A stretch of DNA of 64,000 bases, from NCBI RefSeq assembly GCF_033807575.1, contig NC_084718.1, forward strand, positions 18,121,991 to 18,185,990, read 5' to 3'. A program made the position numbers and the translations under genes. This DNA is from Cydia pomonella. Taxonomy: Eukaryota; Arthropoda; Insecta; Lepidoptera; Tortricidae. Below are positions 43,879 to 55,253 of the stretch, piece after piece (position 1 is the first letter of the stretch; every line of letters begins with the position of its first letter). The notes beneath the pieces were generated by a model. The model did no database searches. It saw nothing but the letters and a program-made list of their open reading frames with translations, and had not been told where the DNA came from.

Positions 43879-44355
43879 GTACGGTCACGTCTGAAAATAT
43901 CGATACGGAAAAGTGCCAAAAATATGTATACACGACTTTATTGCCCATATGTTATGGTAGTGTAAAAGCGCTGGTAGCCTAGCGGTAAGAGCGTGCGACT
44001 TGCAATCTGGAGGTCGCGGGTTCAAACCTCGGGTCGTACCAATGAGTTTTTCGGAACTTATGTACGAAATATCATTTGATATTTACCCGTCGCTTTTCGG
44101 TGAAGCAAAACATCGTGAGGAAACCGGACTAACCCCAATAAGGCCTAGTTTACCCTCTGGGTTGGAAAGTCAGATGGCAGTCGCTTTCGTAAAAACTAGT
44201 GCCTACGCCAAATCTTGGGATTAATTGTCAAGCGGACCCCAGGCTCTCATGAGCCGTGGCAAAATGCCGGGACAACGCGAGGAGGAAGATATTAAGGTAG
44301 TGTATACATATTTTTGGCACATTTTTCGTATCGATATTTTCAGACGTAACTGTAC
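43879..44355. mobile_element. MITE-K, split by SINE-C
   Basis: Left arm acggtcacgtctgaaaatat, cgatac and gtgccaaaaatatgtataca; right arm tgtatacatatttttggcac and atattttcagacgtaactgt. The arms pair over about 65 bp. The SINE insertion at 43965-44295 separates them. A single arm is at 7715-7800. Confidence 0.8.
43965..44295 (+). repeat. SINE-C copy with 9-bp TSD
   Basis: Flanked by ggtagtgta at 43956-43964 and 44296-44304. A box (ctggtagcctagcggtaaga), B box (gggttcaaacctcgg), and a body with aggcctagtttaccctctgg, ending gggacaacgcgaggaggaag. It is the best-delimited SINE-C in the window. Confidence 0.9.
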
Positions 44356-44932
44356 AACCCTATTATTCTAAGGCTTGAATATAAATATCTTGTAATATCA
44401 AGAAATGTCACGCACTTGTCAAAATAATTGGTAGGTTACAAGCTTACAAGCAAGCATATATATAATTTTACTTTGAAATGTGAATTTTAGGCTAATTTGA
44501 CAGGTTGTGCCCTACAAAACTAAACTAAACGCTTGTGTCATGAATGAATATATATAAGAGTCAAGGTCAAGACAACCTTTGATGCCTATTAGAGTTTTTG
44601 ACATTTAAAAAGTTAAGGTTATTTACGAATTATTAGATGTTTTTCACGCTTAGATTGTTAAATAATTTAATATTTAATCTCGTGTACTTCGTGTGATTTA
44701 TATTGAATCCGAAGGTTACCTTTAAGATAAAGATAAGATAAAGATAGTTTATTATTCAAGTAGGCATATTACAATGCGCTTATGAACTTCAAACAAAGCT
44801 ACACCGGCTCTAACCCTACACCTCTGACCCGAGAAGATTAAAATCTCCCCACAATTGGAGGAGAGTATCCCAATATGAACCGGCAAGAAACTCGGCGGGA
44901 CACATCTTTTCAAAACCTTACATCTTACAATT

Positions 44933-45528
44933 CCCAAGCCCCCTGTTAAAACTGCTTTTGCTATGAGATTCTCGGCTTATCTCTTTCCGCATTTATACAA
45001 TAAATTAGTAAAAATCTGCGACATAAGGCACTGTAACTTAACTGAAGCAAAAAGGCATATCCAACCCCTACTACTTTCTTGGAACTATGATGAGTCAGAG
45101 GATATTTTGAAATGACTGTAGTAGACGACAATATTCAATTGCGTCTGCTCCCGAAAGATGAATAACTTCTACAGCTACTTTTTTTTTATTTTGTTTTCTC
45201 TTACATTTCGTAGTTAAACACACGCACATATTCATACATACATACTCACATATATACACACATACCTTCACATAAACACTTTCACTTACATACAACTTAC
45301 TGAGACCTTTTTAACTGTTTTTGTGCTTAGTTTGATAGTTAGTCATATAATTAAAAAAACTTATTTAATTTAGCTTTAACAATAATGTATTCTGTTAAAA
45401 TGAGAACCGCACCATTTCGATACTTCTCTGAGATTCCCACGTGACAGGCTGAGCCTAGTGTGGGGATCAATGTACTGCTGCTCTTGTAATGCCAAATTCT
45501 TGAAATAAATATTATTCTTATTCTTATT
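44933..45528 (+). mobile_element. LINE 3' portion inserted in the left arm
   Basis: Absent from the matching position of the right arm, which goes straight from acatctta to taattaacatgc. The right boundary is a ttctta/ttattc microsatellite tail after tgaaataaatatt. The flanks cttacaatt (44924-44932) and cttataatt (45529-45537) could be a 9-bp target duplication with one change. No RT motif is seen. Confidence 0.7.
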
Positions 45529-45640
45529 CTTATAATTAACATGCATTAAATAACAGAAAAATAATACAATTTAGATTACGATAGAAATCATGCAATTACA
45601 TACAGTAGCTACTTTTCTTTATAGAAATTTGATAAAAATA

Positions 45641-45667
45641 AATATATATATATATATATATATATAT
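45641..45667. repeat. (TA)n microsatellite
   Basis: A pure TA run inside the left arm of the large inverted repeat. The right arm lacks it. Confidence 0.95.
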
Positions 45668-47222
45668 CAAACCATACAAATATATACGTATCTCTTTCAG
45701 AAAACATATCGAATTCTTACAAAAGGTAACGAAAAATAAAATCAATAAAGAAATGAGAATATACATTATATAAATCTGACAGATTGCTATACCTACAAAA
45801 AATATTTGATGTGCATCCTTACGTGAGCTATGTCACCTATACAAAGATTTTACATATACACATAATACAATGATTTTAATTGCTACTTGTTTGGACCATG
45901 CATGTTTGTCTGTCATGTAGTCCTCTTTAGTTTTAAACTGTCGTTATATATTTCAAACTCCAAAGAAAAATCAGGTTCCTCTAAACTCGATACACGCGAG
46001 AAATAAAAAACTTAAAACAGTTTTGATTAGTTCTCAAGTGAACGCAAACTTTTCCACAAAAGAAACACCTTTGAAATCGCAACTTTAAAAAACTCTCACA
46101 ACACCACCAGCAATGTTCCAATCGCTTCATAGAAAATGGTTGAACTGCAATAAAAAGTAAGAACTTATAATTTCATTTGCCAAAACATATTTTAATCATG
46201 TATAATCTATGATGACTGTAATTTTCTTTAAGCAACCATCCACTACAGTAGTGCTCATCTCATCTCTGTGATCAGAGTGTTTATCTTAAGTACGCTTTAG
46301 CAAAACCAGGTGTTAATTAATAACAAACATGCATGGTCCAAACCAGAAACTATAATCAAAACAAGTAGCAATTAAAATCATTGTATTATGTGTAGAGTTA
46401 TAGGTGACACAGCTCAGGTAGGAAAGCATATCAAATATTTTATGTAGGTATTTCATAGCAACCAGTCAGATTTTTGTAATGTATATTCTCATTTCTATAT
46501 TAATTTTATTTTCTTTTCCTTTTGTAAGAATTCGATATTTTTTTCTGAAAAAGTATTTGTATAATTTGATGTACATTTTTATTTTTTAATCAAAATTTCT
46601 ATAAAGAAAAGTAATTTCTATAGTAATCTAAATTGTATTTTGTCTTATTTAATGCATGTTAATTATAAGATGTAATGTTTTGAAAATATGTGTCCCGCCG
46701 AGTTTCTTGCCGGTCCATATTGGGATACCCTCCTCCAATTGAGAGGGGATTTAAATCTTCTCGGGTCAGAGTTGTAGGGTTAGAGCCGGTGTAGCTTTAT
46801 TTGACGTTCATAAGCGCATTATAATATGCATACTTAAATAATAAACTATCTTTATCTTACTCGTTTCCATATCCATGAATCGTTTTATATCAGGGGATCA
46901 CGTAAAACTGGTTTCCATGAAAACATGCCTCGCACAAACTTATAAAAAACGTTCCAAAACTTATAAAAATTCTCACCGCAGTTTAAAAAGTTCATTTTAA
47001 AGTTTTAAAATGGCCGCAAAATGATTCATTAAAGCATTATGTTATAAAATGGTAATATATTACATGTCGCGCTGTGCTCAGTGGGTGTATGAGGAATATT
47101 ATGGTATATTTGCATATTCCAAAAACTATTTTAAACTTTTAGTGCATAACAAAGAGTTCCAAATTCAATAGCAAAACTGCTTCCAGGTTTCAGGGTCTCG
47201 GTTCTTGAAGAAGTATTCTAGT

Positions 47223-47367
47223 AAAGCCCGACCAGAAATATATGATCATTGTCAAGAGGGCGCTGTTATTCTCATGTATAGGGTGACAGTTCAGTTTAGT
47301 ATGAATAAATTAATTCCAATGAAATTCCGCAATATGGCGCGTGATCATATATTACTGGACAGGCTTT
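47223..47367. mobile_element. TIR element (aaagcccgaccagaaatata)
   Basis: Left end aaagcccgaccagaaatata and tgatca; right end tgatcatatattactggaca and ggcttt. These are imperfect inverted repeats of about 26 bp. The interior includes gtcaagagggcgctgttatt. Confidence 0.7.
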
Positions 47368-47481
47368 AATAAGGTATAACGACAAAGGCAAAAGGCGCAT
47401 ACCAAAAGTTACATAACGAGGCATACAAGGCAGATTTTAATAGTGGAGTAGAGGGGACGCTAGTGTGCGTAAAGCACCATA

Positions 47482-47634
47482 TAGGTAAAAAACTTAAGTA
47501 AGTCACCTGTTGTATGTAGTTGTGGCGTGTTCGAATATACAATACATGTTTAAAAGACACACAAACAAAACAAATGTCTATTCGAACACGTCACAACTAC
47601 ATACAACAGGTGACTTACTTAAGTTTTTTACCTA
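47482..47634. mobile_element. MITE with ~55-bp near-perfect arms and TA TSD
   Basis: Left arm taggtaaaaaacttaagtaa, gtcacctgttgtatgtagtt, gtggcgtgttcgaata. The right arm is the exact reverse complement except for one base (cacgtcacaac). TA flanks each end (47480-47481, 47635-47636), fitting Tc1/mariner-like mobilisation. The loop is about 40 bp. The near identity of the arms indicates a young insertion. Confidence 0.88.
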
Positions 47635-47992
47635 TACCAAGTTATTTACATACGGACGTTCTTGAAGGTCGTATCTAAACCATATTAAATAGTTAAATCT
47701 CAATCGGGCTTGAGCTGGTTCAGATCTAGTAGGTTTATTCAATGCCCTAAGGGCAAACATCACAGTTCGAGTTATCTTGCCTCTCCCAGCGATGAGTACG
47801 AAACTCAGGTTTAATTATAATTGGTTACCTGTGTCAAAAAGGACTAATTATTTGAGTGGATTTTCAAATTACGTTTTCTAGGCGTCAATTCAATTAAAAC
47901 ATATTCATTGTATTCAAGTATTTAATAAAACATAATTGGTATATGGCATTTTCAAAGGTGTGTTGTTGTTACCAAACCTGCTACAAATATAC

Positions 47993-48640
47993 GTAAGGTA
48001 AGGTGGGGTGAGACGAACATAGTTCATTTTGCGGGGCGAGACTAACAGTATGAGGATTCCATACAAGTATTGTCTTTCCCTATAAGCTGTAGGGCTAGGA
48101 AGGTCGGTTCTTTATCAATTGTCACCATGCCTGTCACGTTCTAACAAGTATGTAAGCGTGAAAGTGACAGGCATAGTATAAGACCACCACCGGGCTGATG
48201 ATGAAAACGAATACTTGTACCAATATTTTAACTTTATTCAATTGTTACAAACATAATAACAACCGATTTACAATAAATATTTCCAAGACGTCTTCACTAC
48301 AGCTTGTCCGCACTCGAACTGGCCGCTTGTGATTGCGTACCCGACTTTTTATAACAATTCAAAATGGCGGGAACCAGTGACAAGTAAGAGTCAATTGATA
48401 CTCTTTTATAAGCATGTCATAAATGAAGGTAAGAATAGTCAAAATATAATCTATTTATAAATAATGATCCTTATAATACTGACAAGTGATATAAATGGAA
48501 CCATGCTGCCACCGCTGGAGTGGTTAGCGCTACCTCGTTTTACGCAAAATAGGCACAATGGTTGTCGATTTGCGGAAAATGGTCAGAAGAATTAAGTGTT
48601 ATTCTTGCCCCGGCGATAGTCTTACCCCACCTTACCTTAC
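47993..48640. mobile_element. 648-bp element with 22-bp TIRs
   Basis: Left gtaaggtaaggtggggtgag plus ac; right gtcttaccccaccttacctt plus ac. The inverted repeats differ at one base. The interior carries a copy of the gtcacgttctaaca MITE (about 48097-48187) and, at 48516-48598, the module also found at 21295-21390. No coding frame. Confidence 0.75.
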
Positions 48641-49908
48641 TCAAAATATTTTTAAGCATGTACAAATTATCCAAAAAAGAATAGTACAATAAGGACCCAT
48701 TTTCAATACGAAACTATTATTTCATATACATTCCTAAATATCGTATCGTAGATGCAAAGTCTTTAACCAAGAGCACATTTCTCGCTAAACATATGCATAA
48801 CAACGTCAACATAATTCCAATTTCCACATCCACACACGCTGTCGTGTCAAACGACATCAACGACGTAGCGACTCACATGTAATATCTAGTTTACTTGTAG
48901 ATAATCTTTCACTAGATCCTGCACAAAAATACTTTGATGCCAAAGATGTGTAAAGTCTAAAACAAAATGCTACCCCTGATATTGCCAGCTGAAGAATATA
49001 AAGGTAACTATACTGCTGAAGCCTTGAAAAGGGCGCTGTAACTGTCGATTTCTCTACGACATTCGATTTATCAAAGAAATTGACAGTGAAATTGCCCGGG
49101 TCAGTGCCGCAGCAGTAATGGCAGTGGTTGCCATCCGAACTTTACTTTTACGCTACACACGTCATAAGTTTTGTGACAACTGAATTGTAAAATGTCAACT
49201 TTCGACGACCAGAGTTACCAGCAAGTAATACCACATAATATTTGTGTTATAAAGTAGGTACCGTAAATAACAATGGCATAAAACGAGACCATACAACTAA
49301 TGTATCTATAACCAGCGTTGCAGTAATTTAACTGCAACTTTATCCTATGTCAAACCCCTTTTTGACATAAATTTATTTCGTTACATTTATAACTCTTTGT
49401 TAATTGTTACTCTTTTAAAGGTACATTGTTATAAGTTTAATATTCATGTTCCATTAGAATAACATTTGACATTTACCAATTGCTTTTCGGTTAATAATTA
49501 TATAGAAAGAAAGCTTGAATCTATCTGCGAATAAAAAATAAACAGCGTGTGTGATATTCCCAATCTAAGGCTTTGCACGTGTTCAAATAATGTTGAGTCA
49601 AATTTTATAGTAAAGAATAAAAAGACGGACCCGGACTGCATGCGCGATATAGACGTTAGTATAAAATATAAATAGAAACTTATTATATGTTCCATCTAGT
49701 AAGTCGTAATCAATGAGTATAGTTACACTACGTCTCATCGTTCTTATTACTCTCATATTAGAGTGTAAATTTGTATAGCACTCCCAAATTGCAATATACG
49801 TGACACATAATAACGCAATATGTTAGTAAAGACGTCGTTTCGTGTAAGTACATGAGCGGCAATATTCATTGCTGTAGCGAGAAAACGTACCGCTCAAGAG
49901 TACATATA
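48641..49908. other. Unassigned interval
   Basis: AT-rich sequence with no recognised repeat or gene. The open frame at 49498-49695 has no protein-like features. Confidence 0.4.
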
Positions 49909-50012
49909 GATCGTGCCATTTACGGCGACGTGTGCCTTGACTCGTATTGCTATGTTATTAAAGGCTAGATTAGACAAATCTGCGCGTCATCGTGGATGAC
50001 ATGAACTATACT
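49909..50012 (+). repeat. Repeat H copy, complete
   Basis: Reads gatcgtgccatttacggcga, cgtgtgccttgactcgtatt, tctgcgcgtcatcgtggatg and acatgaacta. It shows the uninterrupted order that is broken by a LINE at 24915. Confidence 0.8.
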
Positions 50013-50051
50013 AAAACACCAATTTTTTTTTTTTTTTTAATAGTCTGTTTG

Positions 50052-50431
50052 AGTGTCCCACTGCTGGGCAAAGGCCTCTCCCCTTGATTTTCACGATTCC
50101 CGATTAGGTGTTTCCTCCGGCCAGTTGTTCAGGAAGCTGTCCAGGTCATCCCGCCATCTCCGCCTGGGCCTGCCCCGCCCACGTCCCTCTACCGGCATCC
50201 ACTTGGTGGCTATGCTAGCCCACCTCTCTGGGTGCATGCGGTAGACGTGACCGGCCCAGTCCCATTTTAGCCTAGCGGTTTTCTCGCCTACGTCAGCAAT
50301 GCGAGTTTTTGAACGCAGCGTGGTGTTTCTTATCCGATCCGTTAGTTTAACACCTAGAATGCTGCGCTCCATAGCGCGTTGGCAAACCTTCAGTTTGGAC
50401 TTCTGAATCTCTGTGAGTGACCAAGCTTCCT
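50052..50431 (-). pseudogene. LINE reverse transcriptase C-terminal fragment
   Basis: The minus strand reads WSLTHREIQKSKLKVCQRAM, then ERSILGVKLTDRIRNTTL, then LKWDWAGHVYRMHPERWASI, ending RRRWRDDLDSFLNNW and the cccactgctgggcaaaggcc 3' tag. This is the C-terminal part of the RT of the same LINE group as at 5430-5907, here with fewer lesions: the last 93 codons of the frame (50091-50372) are open. A T run of about 17 at the left flank may be its poly(A) tail. The palm domain is missing. Confidence 0.85.
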
Positions 50432-50629
50432 ATAAGAAAAACAAGTGATCCTATAAGATTTCCTTTTTGTCTTTGAGACTTACAAAACTTATCAAGAGGA
50501 AAGAATAGCTTTTTGAATCTAACGAAATAACTGTAATTTTTCTATGAAATTCAATTCCAAACGGTTTCCCTTACTAAATCTTAACAAATCACTTTGTGTT
50601 TGATGTCGATCGCTTCAGCATAATATATT

Positions 50630-50700
50630 CTAGGTTTATAGGTTTCGGTTTTTTGGAAAAAAAAATATATTTTGTAAAGTTCCAAAACCTATAAACCTAG
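50630..50700. repeat. Hairpin with ~19-bp arms
   Basis: ctaggtttataggtttcgg faces ccaaaacctataaacctag, with a gap of about 30 bp of A/T runs and one mismatch. Confidence 0.7.
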
Positions 50701-51121
50701 TTTTTAATTGTACCAATAACATACTAAAAATTATGGAGAATGGAAAATATTTAGAATGGGAGAGACGTTTTCTCACACTTGGTATACTTCTCTCTTAATT
50801 TCGTTTCGAATAAAAGCATCATTCATTCATTAATACACTATATATATAGGAACTACTACCCTAAGAATTTCAATACCTTGAACTTCTAAATTCAAGTATC
50901 CACTTTGCCCTCAAATTGCCAAAATATTTCAAGTTTCTAACTATAGTACAAATTTGGAAAGCTCCTGGAATATTCTAAACTCCTAATCGATCAAGTCTTG
51001 GTAATAACATTTCCTGGCGTCTCTAGTGGTATAAACCAAGATCCTACATTGTAGATGCCCTATTCAGAAATTCTGAAATAATGTCAATATAATTTAGAAT
51101 TGTCTCGGAATAAACCTAGTA

Positions 51122-51282
51122 AGAGTGAGGCTAAACTGGTGCGTTGCGTTTGCGTCACGTCGTCGCAATATGCATCAATGTGGCATATCATAAAACATGT
51201 ATGTAAAACTACGGAGCGTTGACGCTGCGACGACGCTTGCGTCGAAACAACGTAACGCAACGCACCAGTGTGGCCTCACTCT
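51122..51282. mobile_element. Palindromic MITE
   Basis: Left arm agagtgaggctaaactggtg, cgttgcgtttgcgtc; right arm gcgtcgaaacaacgtaacgc with aacgcaccagtgtggcctca and ctct. The terminal inverted repeats are about 30 bp with a few mismatches. The core includes cgtcgtcgcaatatgcatc and gctgcgacgacg. Confidence 0.75.
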
Positions 51283-52227
51283 GAGTTTTACTTGCGTAAA
51301 ATGTTTTACAATAAATAGGTTACAATTTTTAAAATGATGTCACTGTTAGCGGTATTGCGGCAAGCAAAATGTACAACTTAATAAAAATAAAAAAGAAGAA
51401 CAATAGAAATAATGTATGGGAAGGTGAAATTCGGCAAGGCTGACCGCGGACGTTTTTTTTTTATATCTCTCTGTGTCTGTCTATGCTAAGTCTGTACCCA
51501 CTAAGTAGCAACTAAATGAGGCCACACGTTTATGGTGGCGCTGCCATACTTTATCGCTTGCCAAATGAAAACTTAGCTCAGACAGACTCTTGTTAACTTC
51601 TAGTCTGTGAATGGTTAGGATCGTGACCCAATTTTTAGTCATCTTCTTGCCTTTTTTATGAGAACATTTTTTTGCTGTATTTACACACAACCGAGGTTTG
51701 AATCCACGAATTTTGATAATCACATATATTTAAAAGATTAAGCGTGCGACCAATAAGTTTTCGATACCATTTTACACATCACATGCACATTCGAGAATGG
51801 CCCCAGGTGGGTAATAATGAATTTCCCGCTAACTCAAGAGCTCTGCTAACATCAAATGCGAAGCACAAGTCGCGAATGCAGCCAAGCCATGAGCCGAGAG
51901 CCAAACCGGCAATCTCGAGGAGGCCAATTCTGTAAAACAAAATGATAAGGTCTTGATCTTATTTAAACTCACGAGTCATACTAACATAGCATAACATAGC
52001 ATGGAAGCCTGTAATCCTAGGGCAGCAATAGCAGTACGTGTTGTAACAAAGTAGCAGATATAGCGAGTTTGTTTGTGGCTCGAATTCCTCAGTCTCCCTC
52101 GCTCTCCGAAACATTTGGAACAATTTTGGTTACATATTTGAATACAGATGTTTCTTTAAAAGTCGAACAAAAATACCATGGCAGAGGTTATATAGATACA
52201 TGCTTAAGTATAAAATATTAAGGGATG
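51283..52227. other. Unassigned interval
   Basis: No gene supported. A gaggtttgaatcca block near 51690 resembles a SINE B box in isolation. Frames at 51481-51723 and 51744-51935 lack protein-like signals. Confidence 0.4.
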
Positions 52228-52441
52228 CAAGACATAACATACTTGCCAATTTGTTAATATTGTTTTCAACAGTTAGTGTTATTTGAGTTTTGCATGTTTT
52301 AATATTAATGTTAATTTCTGAGCAACATAATTGTTATTACTCATTAGTGGAAACTGTTTGGCTTGTGAATGTATAATCTTATTAACTATGTGTGTTGTTT
52401 TTGCCTGTTTGTTTCCCAAAGGTTTAAATAAATAAATAAAT
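52228..52441 (+). mobile_element. LINE 3' UTR copy
   Basis: catacttgccaatttgttaa, ttttcaacagttagtgttat and tgtttcccaaaggtttaaat match, in opposite orientation, the 3' UTR of the LINE at 24925-25730. It ends in repeated aaat units (aataaataaataaataaa) as a tail. No coding part is attached. Confidence 0.85.
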
Positions 52442-53599
52442 AAACAGAAAAATAGAAACCAATTAAAATAAAATGTTGAGTATGTTGTCTGGAAATCTTC
52501 ATGAAATAATTCTCATGCAAGTTTACACTTACAAAGTTTTCGTTCAGATTAAGGATTATTATTATTACTCAATGTCCTTAACTGCTGACGACATGGTGCA
52601 TTTAACATTTACATAACTCATTGGCGTCTATTTCATACGTCATAGGAATCGAAACTAACTGTAAGATGGTTTGGCAATAAACGTGGAGAATAAAAAACTA
52701 TGAAACTTTAAAATTTTCTTTGGCACTTTGCTATTTTGAACCGACCTTAAGTCATGTCATCAAGCAGCTCACGCACACCTATAAGTACTAGCGGAATGCG
52801 TATGAGACGAATGTGATGACTACACAATAAACAGTGCGATGTAAACTACCCGCCGGCCATACTACGTTGTCGGCTGTCCTTGCGGCGGGTCGGGCGCAGA
52901 GTACATGTGTACCAATGACTGTGTTTTATTTAACCACCCAGTACGCAACGGAGCCTATACGTCAATACTGGGAACTAACCAGCGGTAGCCTCACCCTAAT
53001 TGGTGCAGCGGCGCACACTGACTCAAGGTCGTGTCAAACCCAGACGAAAACCATATCAAAATAGTTCAAACTGAATCGGCATCAAACTTTGTAACTTTTT
53101 TACTCACGCCGTGGAAATATAGCTCAATTTATTTTTAATGCGGATACTTTTAACCTCTTAAATCACCCGAGAGAGCGTTTCTTGGAAGTTTGAGCAAAAT
53201 TGACTTTGTCTGCCGTCAAAACTCTTCACTTCCATATTTTGTTAGGTACTTGTTCAGATTTTTCATAATTAATTATACTTCGTACTAATATTATATTTTT
53301 AACGGTTAAATTTTCTTATTTATTTGATTAAGTTATTCTTTAGAAGACTTTGAACTCGTTCATAATAAAGCAAAGGATATATTTTTGCCTTGACGAGTAG
53401 AAACGTTGTTAAAATTATTGCTTATAAAATGAATGAGTAACGGAAACTTCCATATAACACGTATTTCTATAAACTGATATTGACGTCATATAATAAAAAA
53501 ACTGATCAAACCCTCCAGTGGGCGAGGCCGGACTGACATCTTCAGGCACAAGCCTGGCCACTAGGCACTAAGGGCTTTTCTTTAAGTAGTATATGACAT
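52442..53599. other. Unassigned interval
   Basis: A less AT-rich segment at 52834-53064 holds a 76-codon plus-strand frame without recognisable motifs. The start of the following LINE fragment may reach back to about 53510. No gene is accepted. Confidence 0.4.
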
Positions 53600-53815
53600 C
53601 TATGAGAGATTAACTAGCAGGGTAACGAAATTGAAGGGCACACATGGCAAACGTGGCAGAGCAAGACCTCACATGAGATGGGACGACGAAATAACAAAAA
53701 TAGCTGGACCTTGCTGTTGGCAACAAATAGCTCAAGATAGAGAATAATGGACTTCTTTAGAAGAGGCCTACACGTTCACCTGAGGAGGGGTTCGTGCATA
53801 AGAATAAATCTAAAA
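53600..53815 (+). pseudogene. LINE C-terminal fragment
   Basis: A frame reads ERLTSRVTKLKGTHGKRGRA, then RPHMRWDDEITKIAGPCWQQ and IAQDRE followed by a stop, then WTSLEEAYTFT. The block RGRxxxxMRWDDEI..IAG..W followed by a W.SLEEAF-type motif is a common end of LINE ORF2 proteins. Two stop codons show it is decayed. An AT-rich tail follows. Confidence 0.7.
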
Positions 53816-54035
53816 TTACATAACTAATACCACTCATTTTATAAAATAACCCTTTTTCTGTTGAAACTCTGTAACTTTTATACTTGCATGAAATAAAATA
53901 CTGTTTTATATTTATTTGATTAATTATTTTATAATATAGCGTCTTTATCTGTTCTTAATATGCATCGCCGTCTAGTCTCTCATTAAGCTTACCATGGTAC
54001 TAGGATATCTTGTGTAAGATGTTTGCGTTATTTAT

Positions 54036-54338
54036 TATTATTGCGAGCCTATTGTGTCCCACTGCTGGGCAAAGGCCTCCCCCCTCTTCTTCCACTCGTC
54101 CCAGTTTTGAGCTACAACTGACCAGTACCTCAAAAAGGAGTCTAAGTTATCCCGTCATCGCCGACGAGGTCTGCCGGATCCTCGATTTGACTCGTGGGGC
54201 ACCCACTCCGTGTTTATTTTGGCCCACAAATCATTCGGCATGTGGCAAACATGCCCGGCCTAGTCACACTTTAACTTGGCAGCTTTTCGAGCTACATCTA
54301 TAATCTGAGTTTTAGAGCGCAGCGTGGTGTTGCGATGC
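54036..54338 (-). mobile_element. Short LINE insertion with 15-bp TSD
   Basis: Bounded by gtttgcgttatttat at 54021-54035 and 54339-54353. On the minus strand it encodes fragments of the LINE group at 5430 and 50052 (AARKAAKLKCD-like start, HTECAPRVKSRIRQTSSA-type positions), with stops, and ends in the cccactgctgggcaaaggcc tag at its left end. A plus-strand frame here (54010-54303) imitates a signal peptide but is antisense to the LINE. Confidence 0.85.
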
Positions 54339-54353
54339 GTTTGCGTTATTTAT

Positions 54354-55064
54354 AAATAAATATATTTAAAAATATTGCACATGCTTACACAAACCAACCT
54401 GTTATTTACATAACAATATTTCTAGATCACACCAATTCCACATAACATCGAGATTTCACCTCCAGCGTTCAATTTACTCACCCAAATCAATAGCGTTAAA
54501 TGCAAACAAAATCACACGCCACTTCAAAAAACGCTATTCCGAGTAGAAATGAACTATACACGACAGTGAATGGAGTTGTCAGAACGTTTGGGATTTCATT
54601 TTACACATATTGCAGTGTCGAACGAAATAGCTATCAGGCGAAACAACAGAGCTGTGTTTTACATTTATTAGTGAGTGAAATAGTGTGTAGAAATAATGGT
54701 TCGAGATTCTGAGCGGAAAATATAAACGATACTAACGGTTTGTCAAGGAATATCAGAGAGATTGATACCAAAGCATAATTGAAAGATTGCAAATAGAACA
54801 CGATGTTTTACTGTGAACGTCCAAATTATAATTATTGATATTTTTGATCTTATCATTACTTATCTCTTGGTTGAGTGGGAAATAGTAATGCGTGTGCAAG
54901 ATGACGCCCTATTTTTTAGACCAAAGTACAGATGCATCATTGCAAGAAGAGTTTTGGGTCACATGCATCGCTGCAAAAAATGTACATCTTTATTCAAAGA
55001 TAATATACAAGTTAGTTGGTAAGCCACGTTTATAAAACGAACATTAATTTAATATAGACAACAG
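54354..55064. other. No gene recognised
   Basis: AT-rich sequence. Open frames at 54500-54712 and 54813-55022 have no recognisable motifs. Confidence 0.4.
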
Positions 55065-55253
55065 TACCCCTAGTTTAAATTTAGTCGATAGCGAAACGTG
55101 ACGTACGCGTTTGCGTTAAGGCTCATTTTGTATGGGTTTTTGAACAGCGCGCCAAGCGGGACGTTTTGGAAAGTCAAAAATCTCATACAAAATGACACTT
55201 AACGCAAACGCGTACGTCACGTTTCGCTGTCTAAAATATTTACACTAGGGGTA
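55065..55253. mobile_element. MITE-F copy 2 (189 bp)
   Basis: Same length and layout as the copy at 13750-13938: tacccctagtttaaat at the left, atttacactaggggta at the right. It has acgtgacgtacgcgtttgcg arms and a shared gcgccaagcgggacgttttg core. The 3-bp direct repeat cag flanks it (55062-55064, 55254-55256). Confidence 0.87.

Larger units (their letters stand above)
44724..46859. repeat. Large inverted repeat (~1.2-kb and ~0.54-kb arms)
   Basis: The left arm (44724-45909) and right arm (46322-46859) are reverse complements. Both outer ends read aagataaagatagtttatta, then agctacaccggctctaaccc and aactcggcgggacacat. The inner ends read gaccatgcatgtttgt and its complement. The left arm is longer because of a 0.6-kb LINE insertion (44933-45528). 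The unpaired centre is 45910-46321. It could be a foldback transposon or two LINE copies inserted in opposite orientation. The outer-end sequence also occurs at 5301-5426. Confidence 0.8.

Noticed and set aside
861..44295. tRNA genes suggested by A and B boxes
   Set aside because: All belong to repeated SINE-B or SINE-C heads, or to the Helitron-like composite. They continue into SINE bodies and are not expected to give mature tRNA.
52834..53064. 76-codon frame in a less AT-rich segment, considered as an exon
   Set aside because: No acceptor/donor pair in phase, no recognisable motif, and the base composition alone is not enough.
2381..53560. Similarity of gagccctccagtggcggagg near 2381 and accctccagtgggcgaggcc near 53511
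   Set aside because: Only about 20 bp agree and the flanks diverge quickly, which is too little to call a repeat.
54010..54303. A 97-codon frame starting with a convincing signal-peptide-like sequence (MCKMFALFIIIASLLC)
   Set aside because: It runs antisense through a LINE insertion with a 15-bp TSD, and its PTAGQ part is the LINE 3' tag cccactgctgggca.
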